From an uncultured Pseudorhodobacter sp. (GTDB lineage: Bacteria > Pseudomonadota > Alphaproteobacteria > Rhodobacterales > Rhodobacteraceae), in the NCBI GenBank assembly GCA_945952425.1, contig CAMFIX010000228.1, forward strand, positions 1 through 5,631: a stretch of 5,631 bases of DNA. The letters run 5' to 3'. The position numbers and the translations under genes are program-made. This document shows, in pieces, positions 1-5,631 of the stretch (position 1 is the first letter of the stretch; each line of letters opens with the position of its first letter). The notes beneath the pieces are model-generated. The model was not told the DNA's origin. It searched no databases and saw only the letters and a list, made by a program, of their open reading frames with translations.

Positions 1-35
1 ACTTCAGCGGCTCCTATGGCTATTCGATGGAGTAA
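1..35 (+). CDS. C-terminal end of upstream gene, probably Tad secretin CpaC/RcpA (partial)
   Basis: Read from base 3, the frame encodes FSGSYGYSME and stops at TAA 33-35, four bases before the next gene's start. The short gap, and a ribosome binding site for the next gene that overlaps this stop, suggest a real gene end in the same operon. A Gly/Tyr-rich tail fits my recollection of alphaproteobacterial tad secretins, and the secretin gene commonly lies at this place in the cluster. Ten residues cannot prove identity, so the secretin call rests on synteny. The rest of the gene lies outside the window. Confidence 0.55.
   Translation, partial: FSGSYGYSME
29..32 (+). promoter_or_regulatory. Ribosome binding site of the OmpA-like lipoprotein gene
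   Basis: GGAG lies seven bases upstream of ATG 40 and overlaps the last codons and stop of the upstream gene. This placement decides the start. The earlier in-frame ATG at 16 lies inside the upstream gene and would put eight extra residues in front of an otherwise normal lipoprotein signal peptide. Confidence 0.75.
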
Positions 36-39
36 GCCC

Positions 40-672
40 ATGATCCGCAACAGCTTTCTGATTACCGCCCTTCTGGCTTTGGCCGCCTGCAGCACGGGCG
101 AGGTGGGCTCTGAAGTCGACGAGGGCGCCTTCGGCTCGCCCACGATGATGAACTCGGTGGCCATGATGAACGAAGGCCAGGCGACCGAGATGCTGGGCAA
201 CCGCTTCAACTCGGAAAACAACACCACGGTGCATTTCGCCTTCAACTCCGATCAGCTGACCGCCGAGGCCAAGTCGGTCCTGGCCGCACAGGCCGCCTGG
301 ATCAGGAAATTCCCCGAGGTGAAGTTCTCGGTCTATGGCCATACCGACCTGGTGGGCTCCGAGGCCTATAACAAGGGCCTCGGCCTGCGCCGGGCGCAAG
401 CGGTGGTGGCATACCTGTCCACCCAAGGCATCTCGCGCAACCGTCTGCAGGCGCTGGTCTCTTACGGCGAGACGCGCCCCGTGGTCGAAACCCAAAAGCC
501 CGAAGAGCGCAACCGCCGCGCCGTCACCACCGTGGCGGGCTTTGCCAAGGGCTATGCCGGCCAGCTGAACGGCAAATATGCCGCGATCATCTTCCGCGAT
601 TACATCGAAAGCGGGCAAAGGTCGATCAGCCAGACGACCCAGGTCAACAGCGAGCTGGCCCCGACCAAGTAA
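40..672 (+). CDS. OmpA-family peptidoglycan-binding lipoprotein of the tad locus
   Basis: This is a 210-residue protein. Residues 1-17 form a lipoprotein signal peptide: a short basic start (MIRN), a hydrophobic core and the lipobox LAAC with Cys17 as the predicted lipidated residue. Residues 18-60 are a low-complexity spacer with a doubled Met-Met-Asn unit at 36-38 and 42-44. Residues 64-165 are an OmpA C-terminal domain: VHFAFNSDQLT (64-74), YGHTD (99-103), LRRAQAVV (116-123) and NRRA (158-161). Asp103 and Arg118 have the same spacing as the pair that binds diaminopimelate in characterised OmpA domains, so peptidoglycan binding is likely. A 43-residue tail (168-210) follows the domain. The likely location is the periplasmic face of the outer membrane. 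The gene sits between the putative secretin and cpaE, the slot of cpaD in Caulobacter and rcpB in Aggregatibacter. A role as peptidoglycan anchor or helper of the secretin is inference. The family call is firm; the exact job is not. Confidence 0.88.
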   Translation: MIRNSFLITALLALAACSTGEVGSEVDEGAFGSPTMMNSVAMMNEGQATEMLGNRFNSENNTTVHFAFNSDQLTAEAKSVLAAQAAWIRKFPEVKFSVYGHTDLVGSEAYNKGLGLRRAQAVVAYLSTQGISRNRLQALVSYGETRPVVETQKPEERNRRAVTTVAGFAKGYAGQLNGKYAAIIFRDYIESGQRSISQTTQVNSELAPTK

Positions 673-687
673 GCGACCGTCTGGAAC

Positions 688-714
688 AAAGGCCCCCCTC
701 GCCGGGGGCCTTTT
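688..714 (+). terminator. Rho-independent terminator-like hairpin after the OmpA-like gene
   Basis: A perfect 10-bp stem (688-697, AAAGGCCCCC, pairing with 704-713, GGGGGCCTTT) encloses a six-base loop CTCGCC. The 3' arm ends in a run of four T. It begins 15 bases after the stop codon at 670-672. The GC-rich stem is strong, but the T-run is short, so termination may be partial. The stem would also fold on the minus strand, but no minus-strand gene ends here. It separates the secretin/OmpA part of the cluster from cpaE and the genes after it. Confidence 0.8.
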
Positions 715-845
715 GCATTCCCCGAACCGATTGTTCACGCCCTTTCGTCAAAACCCCTGCCCCGGCCAAATTCCCCGGTTTCACAGCAATTCAGCCCCAA
801 TCTCGCCACCTTCGACCGGCAGTTTCACGTCCAGGGGGCACGTGT

Positions 846-865
846 GTCGACCGAGAAGAGTCGAC
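846..865. repeat. Pair of GTCGAC palindromes, possible operator or leader hairpin
   Basis: GTCGAC occurs at 846-851 and again at 860-865, with start positions 14 bases apart. Each copy is self-complementary, so the pair is both a direct and an inverted repeat. As RNA it could form a 6-bp stem with an 8-base loop. It lies 64-83 bases before the cpaE start, a position suited to an operator or 5'-leader element. In GC-rich DNA a repeated six-base palindrome may also arise by chance. Confidence 0.3.
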
Positions 866-916
866 CCGGGCCAGGGTGGGGCGGACTGTCGTCCTCTCCG
901 TTTCGGGCATTTGATT

Positions 917-921
917 GAGGA
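917..921 (+). promoter_or_regulatory. Ribosome binding site of cpaE
   Basis: GAGGA lies seven bases before ATG 929. It fixes the start of cpaE, which matters because the reading frame is open for about 350 bases upstream. The nearby ATG at 921 is in another frame and is not used. Confidence 0.75.
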
Positions 922-928
922 TGGACCC

Positions 929-2191
929 ATGTCGAGCGTTGCGAATCTTCAGCCGGAGCCGGCGGCGATCCTGGCCTGCACGATCAGCCGGGATGTGCAG
1001 AATTTCGACCTGTTGATCGACGACATGGAAATCGAGCTCGGCGAAAGCTGGGGCGATCTGTCTTTCGAGGATGCGGCGGTCTTTCTGGATCAGCCCGACA
1101 GCCAGACGCTGGAATTCGTGGTCATCGCGGTGGATGCCGAGGACGAGGGCGACCTTGCCCGCATCACCGACATCATCCGCCAGGCGAAAGCCAAGACGAT
1201 CAAGGTGTTGATCGTCGCCAACCAGATCGGGCCGATGGCCTTGCACCAGCTTCTGCGGCTGGGGGCCGACGATTTCCTGCCCTACCCGCTGCCGGAAGGG
1301 GCGCTGCACGAGACGATCGAGCGCATCCGCAAACCCGCGCCGCCCGCCGTCCTGACCACCCATGCCACGACCGAGCCCGAGGCGGCCCATCCCGGCTTCA
1401 AGGCCAAGGGCGACCGCGACGGGGTGCTCCTGCCGGTCCATGGGCTGTGCGGCGGGTCGGGCGCTTCGACCTTCGCGACCAACCTCGCGTGGGAGCTGGC
1501 CTCGATGCCCGGCGATGCGCCGCGCGTCTGCCTGGTCGATCTGGATTTCCAGTTCGGCACCGCGGCCACCTACCTCGACCTGCCGCGCAAGGAGCAGGTT
1601 TACGATTTCCTCTCGGATGCCAATGGCGCGGACAGCGATGCGCTGTTGCAGGCCATGGTGACCTTCAACGACAAGCTGCATGTCCTGACCGCGCCGCAGG
1701 ACATGCTTCCCTTGGACATCATCGGCCCCGAAGAGATCGCGCGCATCCTCGATATGGCGCGGGCGAATTTCGACTTCGTCATCATCGACATGCCAAAAAC
1801 CGTGGTGGCCTGGACCGAGGCCGTCCTGTCGCGCGCCCATGTCTATTTCGCGCTGCTGGAGCTGGACCTGCGCTCGGCCCAGAACGTGTTGCGCCTGGTG
1901 CGCGCGCTGAAGGCCGAGGGGCTGCCGCATGAAAAGCTGCGCTATGTGCTGAACCGCGCGCCGAAATTCACCGATCTTGGCGGGAAAAGCCGGGTCAAGC
2001 GCATGGCCGAAAGCCTGGACATCGCCATCGAGCTGCAACTGCCCGATGGCGGCTCGGCCGTGACGCAGGCCAATGACCACGGGCTGCCCTTGTCGGAGAC
2101 CGCGGCCAAAAACCCTCTGCGCAAGGAAATCCAGAAGCTGGCCAAATCCTTGTTCGACCTGAACAAATCCGTCGAAACCGCTCGCAAGTAA
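929..2191 (+). CDS. cpaE: CpaE/TadZ-family pilus assembly and localisation ATPase-like protein
   Basis: This is a 420-residue protein. Residues about 12-135 form an atypical receiver-like domain (FVVIAVDAED at 63-72; LRLGADDFLPYPLP at 109-122). The usual switch Lys-Pro is replaced by Tyr-Pro, so phosphorylation is doubtful. A Pro/Ala/Thr-rich linker (136-163) leads to a ParA/MinD-like domain (about 165-400). Its deviant P-loop is GLCGGSGAST (172-181), the second nucleotide motif is VDLDFQFG (203-210), and the Walker B-like strand is FVIIDMP (283-289, Asp287). The P-loop has Cys174 where ParA/MinD proteins have the signature lysine and Ala179 in place of the usual P-loop lysine. Loss of the latter is common in CpaE/TadZ. 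In known systems CpaE/TadZ places the pilus machine at its site, often a pole, at the cytoplasmic face of the inner membrane. It is the first gene of the compact downstream block, 18 bases before cpaF. ATP hydrolysis cannot be assumed. Confidence 0.92.
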   Translation: MSSVANLQPEPAAILACTISRDVQNFDLLIDDMEIELGESWGDLSFEDAAVFLDQPDSQTLEFVVIAVDAEDEGDLARITDIIRQAKAKTIKVLIVANQIGPMALHQLLRLGADDFLPYPLPEGALHETIERIRKPAPPAVLTTHATTEPEAAHPGFKAKGDRDGVLLPVHGLCGGSGASTFATNLAWELASMPGDAPRVCLVDLDFQFGTAATYLDLPRKEQVYDFLSDANGADSDALLQAMVTFNDKLHVLTAPQDMLPLDIIGPEEIARILDMARANFDFVIIDMPKTVVAWTEAVLSRAHVYFALLELDLRSAQNVLRLVRALKAEGLPHEKLRYVLNRAPKFTDLGGKSRVKRMAESLDIAIELQLPDGGSAVTQANDHGLPLSETAAKNPLRKEIQKLAKSLFDLNKSVETARK

Positions 2192-2209
2192 CCATTTCCG
2201 GGGGCCTTC

Positions 2210-3664
2210 ATGTTCTCTCGCTTCAAGAAAAACGAACCGGCGCAGGCCAAGCCCGCCATGGCGCCCGTGGGCTCAGGCGCTCCGGCGGCCCGTGCCGGTG
2301 CCGCCCCTGCCCCGGCCCCCAAGGTCGCGACCCCGGCCCGCCAGGCGCCCGCCGCGGCGCCGGCCGAGGTCATCGCCAACGACAAGGAGCGCAAGCGCAA
2401 AGAGCGCTTGATGGAGCTGAAGGTCGAGCTGCACAAGCGCCTGCTCGACAACCTGAACCTCGCCGCGCTGGAATCGGCCACCGAGGCCAGCCTGAAGACA
2501 GAAATCGCCGACATTTCCTCGGAAGCCCTGAACGAGATGTCGGTGTCCTTGAACTCCACCGACCGCGCCCAGCTGAACCAGGAGCTTTACGACGAGGTCA
2601 TGGGCCTCGGCCCGCTGGAGCCATTGCTGAAGGACGAGTCGGTCAACGACATCCTGGTGAACGGCCCCCAGCGCGTCTTCGTCGAGCGGAAGGGCAAGCT
2701 GGAGCTGACCGACATCACCTTCAAGGATGAGCGCCACCTTCTGCGCATCATCGACAAGATCGTGAGCGCGGTGGGTCGCCGGGTCGACGAAAGCAACCCC
2801 TATTGCGACGCGCGTCTTGCGGATGGCAGCCGCTTCAACTGCATGGTGCCGCCGGTGGCGGTGGATGGCAGCCTGGTTTCCATCCGGAAGTTCAAGAAGG
2901 AAAAGCTGAAGGTCCAGGATCTGGTCAACTTCGGCGCCTTCACCGAAGAGATGGCGCTTTACCTGCAGGCGGCTGTGTCCTGTCGGCTGAACGTGATCGT
3001 CTCGGGCGGGACGGGTTCGGGGAAGACGACGACGCTGAACGCTTTGTCCTCCTTCATCGACAACCATGAACGTGTGCTGACCATCGAGGATACGGCGGAA
3101 CTTCAGCTGCAACAGGTCCATGTCGGCCGGATGGAAAGCCGCCCGCCGAACGTCGAAGGCAAGGGCGCGGTGACGCAGCGGGATTGCTTGCGCAACGCCC
3201 TGCGGATGCGGCCCGACCGCATCATCGTCGGCGAAACCCGCGGCGAGGAAGTCATCGACATGTTGCAGGCGATGAACACCGGCCACGACGGCTCGATGAC
3301 CACGATCCACGCCAACAGCGCCCGCGACGGGATTTCCCGTCTGGAAAACATGGTCGCCATGGCCGGGATCGAAATGCCGCTGAAGGCCGTGCGGTCGCAG
3401 ATCGCATCCGCCGTCAACCTGATCGTGCAGGCCAGCCGCCTGCAGGACGGCTCGCGCCGGATGGTTTCGATCACCGAGATCACCGGCATGGAAGGCGAGG
3501 TCATCTCGATGCAGGAGGTTTTCCGCTACGAGCGCCTCGGCGTCGAGCCCAATGGCAAGATCATCGGCCGTTTCAACGCGACCGGCGTGCGCAGCCACTA
3601 TTCCGAACGTTTCCGGCAGTGGGGCTTCGACCTGCCGCCGTCGATCTATGAACCCATCCAGTAA
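2210..3664 (+). CDS. cpaF: CpaF/TadA secretion ATPase powering Tad pilus assembly
   Basis: This is a 484-residue cytoplasmic ATPase of the GspE/VirB11 superfamily, normal in length for CpaF. Residues 1-10 are basic and an Ala/Pro-rich disordered linker covers about 11-55. A charged helical region (58-115) and the N-terminal domain follow, with LGPLEPLLKDESVNDILVNG (133-152) and RVDESNPYCDARLADGSR (191-208). The catalytic core has all expected motifs: Walker A GGTGSGKT (266-273, Lys272), the Asp box with Glu293-Asp294 in LTIEDTAEL, Walker B RIIVGE (337-342, Glu342) and the His box MTTIHANS with His367. It should form a hexamer that converts ATP hydrolysis into pilin insertion through TadB/TadC. 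In Caulobacter the homologue is linked to both extension and retraction. A GGGGG stretch (2200-2204) five bases before ATG 2210 serves as a modest ribosome binding site. The core looks complete and active. Confidence 0.96.
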   Translation: MFSRFKKNEPAQAKPAMAPVGSGAPAARAGAAPAPAPKVATPARQAPAAAPAEVIANDKERKRKERLMELKVELHKRLLDNLNLAALESATEASLKTEIADISSEALNEMSVSLNSTDRAQLNQELYDEVMGLGPLEPLLKDESVNDILVNGPQRVFVERKGKLELTDITFKDERHLLRIIDKIVSAVGRRVDESNPYCDARLADGSRFNCMVPPVAVDGSLVSIRKFKKEKLKVQDLVNFGAFTEEMALYLQAAVSCRLNVIVSGGTGSGKTTTLNALSSFIDNHERVLTIEDTAELQLQQVHVGRMESRPPNVEGKGAVTQRDCLRNALRMRPDRIIVGETRGEEVIDMLQAMNTGHDGSMTTIHANSARDGISRLENMVAMAGIEMPLKAVRSQIASAVNLIVQASRLQDGSRRMVSITEITGMEGEVISMQEVFRYERLGVEPNGKIIGRFNATGVRSHYSERFRQWGFDLPPSIYEPIQ

Positions 3665-3666
3665 GG
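3663..3666 (+). promoter_or_regulatory. Ribosome binding site of tadB, overlapping the cpaF stop
   Basis: AAGG lies seven bases before ATG 3674. Its first two bases belong to the cpaF stop codon (TAA 3662-3664). The overlap supports translation from one transcript and possible coupling between cpaF and tadB. Confidence 0.6.
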
Positions 3667-3673
3667 CCGCATC

Positions 3674-4642
3674 ATGTCGATCAGCGCCGCACCGCTTATC
3701 TATATCCTGATCTTCGTCGCCGTGGTCTTCCTGGTGGAGGGCCTGTATCTGACCGTCTTCGGCAAGTCGATCCAGCTGAACTCCCGCCTGTCGCGCCGCC
3801 TGGCGCTTCTGGAAAAGACGCAAGACCGCGAAAAGGTGCTGGAACAGCTCCGCAAGGAGATGTCGCAGCACATGAATTCGCGGGGCATTCCGCTCTATTC
3901 GCTGCTGGCCTCCAAGGCACAGAAGGCCAATATCGCCTTCACGCCCCAGCAGCTGATCCTGATTATGGTCGGCCTCGCCTTCTTTGCCTTCATCGGCCTG
4001 ACCATCGGCACCGAGGCTTCGCCGGTCGTGCGCATCGGCATCGCGATCGCAATGGGGGTCGGCGGGGTCTATGTCTGGGTCAACAACAAGGCCAAGAAGC
4101 GCATGTCGCTTCTGGAGGAACAGCTGCCCGATGCCGTCGAACTGATGGTGCGGAGCCTCCGCGTCGGCCATCCGTTTTCGTCCGCCATCGGCAATGTGTC
4201 GAAGGAAATCTCCGATCCGCTCGGCACCGAATTCGGCGTCATCGCAGACGAGGCCTCTTACGGCCGCGACGTGGCCGAAAGCCTGAAAGCCTTTGCCGAG
4301 CGGATGGACAACCAGGATTTGCGCTTCCTCGCCGTCGCCGTGACCATCCAACAGCAATCGGGCGGCAACCTGGCCGAGATCCTGGACGGCCTGGCCAAGG
4401 TGATCCGGGCGCGCTTCAAGCTCTTCCGCCGCGTCAAGGCAATCACCGCCGAGGCCAAGTGGTCGGGCGGGTTCCTGTCGGCCTTCCCGCTGGGTGCGCT
4501 CGTGATGATCAACGTCATCCAGCCGCATTACTATGACGACGTGAAAGAGACGGCGGCCTTCATTCCCGCCTGCCTGATCGTCGGTGTGCTTCTGACCGTC
4601 AACGTGATCTTCATGAAGATCATGGTCAACATCAAGGTGTGA
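3674..4642 (+). CDS. tadB: TadB (CpaG) inner-membrane platform protein, type II secretion F family
   Basis: This is a 322-residue integral membrane protein. An N-terminal membrane segment (about 7-28) is followed by a basic, partly coiled cytoplasmic stretch (31-70). Two membrane segments follow (about 93-111 and 118-136), then the T2SF/GspF cytoplasmic domain (about 145-262), then two final membrane segments (about 264-283 and 295-314). The hallmark TadB stretch at 150-168 contains QLPDAVELMVRSLRVGHPF, and a second conserved-looking segment is VTIQQQSGGNLAEIL. Together with TadC it forms the membrane platform on which the CpaF ATPase acts to insert pilin into the growing pilus. The gene starts nine bases after the cpaF stop and ends five bases before the preferred tadC start, so co-transcription is near certain. 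The sequence looks full-length, with no missing segment. Confidence 0.95.
   Translation: MSISAAPLIYILIFVAVVFLVEGLYLTVFGKSIQLNSRLSRRLALLEKTQDREKVLEQLRKEMSQHMNSRGIPLYSLLASKAQKANIAFTPQQLILIMVGLAFFAFIGLTIGTEASPVVRIGIAIAMGVGGVYVWVNNKAKKRMSLLEEQLPDAVELMVRSLRVGHPFSSAIGNVSKEISDPLGTEFGVIADEASYGRDVAESLKAFAERMDNQDLRFLAVAVTIQQQSGGNLAEILDGLAKVIRARFKLFRRVKAITAEAKWSGGFLSAFPLGALVMINVIQPHYYDDVKETAAFIPACLIVGVLLTVNVIFMKIMVNIKV
4634..4637 (+). promoter_or_regulatory. Ribosome binding site of tadC, inside the end of tadB
   Basis: AAGG within the last codons of tadB lies ten bases before ATG 4648 (eight if read as AAGGTG). It is only one base before the alternative GTG at 4639, too close to serve that codon, so it favours ATG 4648 as the tadC start. 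Confidence 0.5.
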
Positions 4643-4647
4643 CGTCC

Positions 4648-5628
4648 ATGCTCGACAACCTCTCCGCCACGCTGACCGCCAAGTTCGGGCCGCTCGGGCC
4701 GCTGTATGTGGTGGGCCTCCTGGGCCTCCTGCTGATCCTGGCCGTGCTGCCCCAGGTCTTGAAGCGCAAGGCCGAACCTTTCGACAAGCTCAAGGCGATG
4801 CGCGCGCCCTCTGCCGATCCCAAGGGCAAGGGCCAGACCCTGCGCCGGGGCGACAACAAGGTCGACAAGCTGCAGAAGTTCTCGGCCTTCCTGGAACCGC
4901 AGGACGCCGAGACCATGTCGGCCGCCCGCCTGCGCATGCTGCGCGCCGGCTATTCCAACAAGAACGCCGTGCGCATGTTCCACTTCGCGCAATTCGCGCT
5001 GGGGATCGGGCTTTTGATCGCCGGGCTGATCTATATGACCATCGTCAGCCAGCATCAGACGGTGACGACGCAGTTCAAGATCCTCGTCACGCTGATCCCG
5101 GGCGCCTGCGGGTATTACCTGCCGCAATACTGGATCACCCGCCGCGTGGGCGAACGGCAAAAGCAGATCATTCAGGGCTTTCCCGATGCGCTGGACCTGA
5201 TGCTGGTCTGCATCGAGGCCGGGCAGTCGCTGGACCAGTCGATCAACCGCATGGCGCGCGAAACCCGGGCGGGCTATCCGGCGCTGGCCGACGAGCTGGA
5301 CACGGTCAGCCAAGAGGTCAAGGCCGGGAAAGAGCGCGTCGCGGTGCTGAAAGACATGGCCGAGCGGGTGAACGTGCCCGACGTCTCCTCTTTCGTCACC
5401 ACGCTGGTGCAATCGGCCACCTACGGCACCTCGATCGCCGAGGCACTTCGGGTCTATTCGTCCGAAATGCGTGACAAGCGCGTGATGCGGGCCGAAGAAA
5501 AGGCCAACACCTTGCCGACCAAGCTGACCTTGGGCACAATGCTCTTCACGGTGCCGCCGCTGATGATCATCCTGATCGGGCCTTCGGTGATGGGCATTCA
5601 AAAGATGTTGTCGATGGGGTCGCACTGA
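4648..5628 (+). CDS. tadC: TadC (CpaH) inner-membrane platform protein, type II secretion F family
   Basis: This is a 326-residue membrane protein from ATG 4648. An in-frame GTG at 4639 would add three residues and overlap the tadB stop as GTGA; it is less likely because of ribosome-binding-site spacing. Membrane segments are predicted at about 17-36, 112-133, 145-161 and 292-318. Between the first two lies a basic, Lys/Arg-rich cytoplasmic stretch (39-77). The T2SF domain (about 170-290) begins with the TadC hallmark FPDALDLMLVCIEAGQSLDQ (178-197), matching TadB's QLPDAVELMVRSLRVG region, as expected for paralogous platform proteins. It is thought to pair with TadB and couple CpaF to pilus growth. 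The gene is complete, with its TGA at 5626-5628, three bases before the window ends. In related loci the next gene is often the TPR lipoprotein tadD, but nothing of it is visible here. Confidence 0.95.
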   Translation: MLDNLSATLTAKFGPLGPLYVVGLLGLLLILAVLPQVLKRKAEPFDKLKAMRAPSADPKGKGQTLRRGDNKVDKLQKFSAFLEPQDAETMSAARLRMLRAGYSNKNAVRMFHFAQFALGIGLLIAGLIYMTIVSQHQTVTTQFKILVTLIPGACGYYLPQYWITRRVGERQKQIIQGFPDALDLMLVCIEAGQSLDQSINRMARETRAGYPALADELDTVSQEVKAGKERVAVLKDMAERVNVPDVSSFVTTLVQSATYGTSIAEALRVYSSEMRDKRVMRAEEKANTLPTKLTLGTMLFTVPPLMIILIGPSVMGIQKMLSMGSH

Positions 5629-5631
5629 CCC

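Larger units (their letters stand above)
673..928. other. Intergenic region between the OmpA-like gene and cpaE; likely holds the cpaE promoter
   Basis: These 256 bases are by far the largest gap in the window; all other gaps are 18 bases or less. The region starts with the terminator hairpin. Its middle (about 715-835) is comparatively A/T- and C-rich. It then contains a CACGTG palindrome (839-844), two GTCGAC palindromes (846-851 and 860-865) and a small GGAC/GTCC hairpin (883-886 with 891-894). The cpaE frame stays open upstream to base 578, but the translated stretch before ATG 929 looks unlike a protein and runs across the terminator, so I regard it as non-coding. I found no convincing -35/-10 pair and no TTAA-N7-TTAA type CtrA box. 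A promoter is inferred from the terminator and gap size, not seen. Confidence 0.5.

Noticed and set aside
16..39. Earlier ATG at 16 for the OmpA-like gene
   Set aside because: It lies inside the upstream gene, has no ribosome binding site and would place eight residues before a normal lipoprotein signal peptide beginning at ATG 40.
731..759. Possible -35 element TTGTTC at 731-736 for a cpaE promoter
   Set aside because: At a 16-18 base spacing there is only C-rich sequence and no -10-like hexamer, so the match is not supportable.
578..928. In-frame upstream extension of cpaE
   Set aside because: The extension overlaps the end of the OmpA-like gene and crosses the terminator hairpin, and its translation is Arg/Pro/Ser-rich without similarity to CpaE. 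A good GAGGA site selects ATG 929.
791..2080. A 429-codon open frame on the minus strand opposite cpaE
   Set aside because: It is antisense to a well-supported gene, has biased shadow composition and no domain.
2273..4528. A 751-codon open frame on the minus strand across cpaF and tadB
   Set aside because: It lies opposite two clearly recognised genes, and its translation is rich in His, Asp, Gln and Arg with no recognisable domain. It is typical of antisense frames in GC-rich coding DNA.
4712..4732. Tandem GGGCCTCCT repeat in tadC
   Set aside because: It encodes Gly-Leu-Leu-Gly-Leu-Leu within a membrane helix and is explained by codon bias and hydrophobic composition.
4531..5625. A 364-codon open frame on the minus strand across tadC
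   Set aside because: Same reason: it mirrors tadC codon by codon, has a shadow-type composition and shows no motif or plausible own ribosome binding site.

Overview
The window is a segment of a tad/cpa (Flp-type, type IVc) pilus assembly locus, all on the + strand. The DNA is GC-rich, with strong C/G preference at third codon positions and long open shadow frames on the opposite strand. The protein sequences and the gene order (secretin, OmpA-like lipoprotein, cpaE, cpaF, tadB, tadC) point to an alphaproteobacterium, most likely Rhodobacterales/Rhodobacteraceae. That placement is inferred from recognised sequence style, not from a database search.

Layout. Bases 1-35 are the last codons of an upstream gene, probably the outer-membrane secretin cpaC/rcpA. 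After a 4-nt gap comes an OmpA-domain lipoprotein (40-672). A strong intrinsic-terminator-like hairpin (688-714) follows. The 256-nt intergenic stretch that contains it also holds a pair of GTCGAC palindromes. A tightly packed block then runs to the end: cpaE/tadZ (929-2191), cpaF/tadA (2210-3664), tadB (3674-4642) and tadC (4648-5628), with gaps of 18, 9 and 5 nt.

How the genes work together. By family knowledge, CpaF/TadA is the hexameric ATPase that powers pilus assembly and, in some systems, retraction. TadB and TadC are the inner-membrane platform proteins it acts on. CpaE/TadZ is a ParA/MinD-like protein that positions the machine, often at a pole. The upstream secretin forms the outer-membrane pore. 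The OmpA-like lipoprotein sits where Caulobacter has cpaD and Aggregatibacter has rcpB, and could tie the outer-membrane part of the machine to peptidoglycan (inference).

No frameshifts, mobile elements, RNA genes or CRISPR arrays were seen, and there is no sign of a new system. The points most worth a second look are the terminator that splits the cluster, the OmpA-like lipoprotein with its extra C-terminal tail, and the CpaE P-loop in which both lysine positions are substituted.
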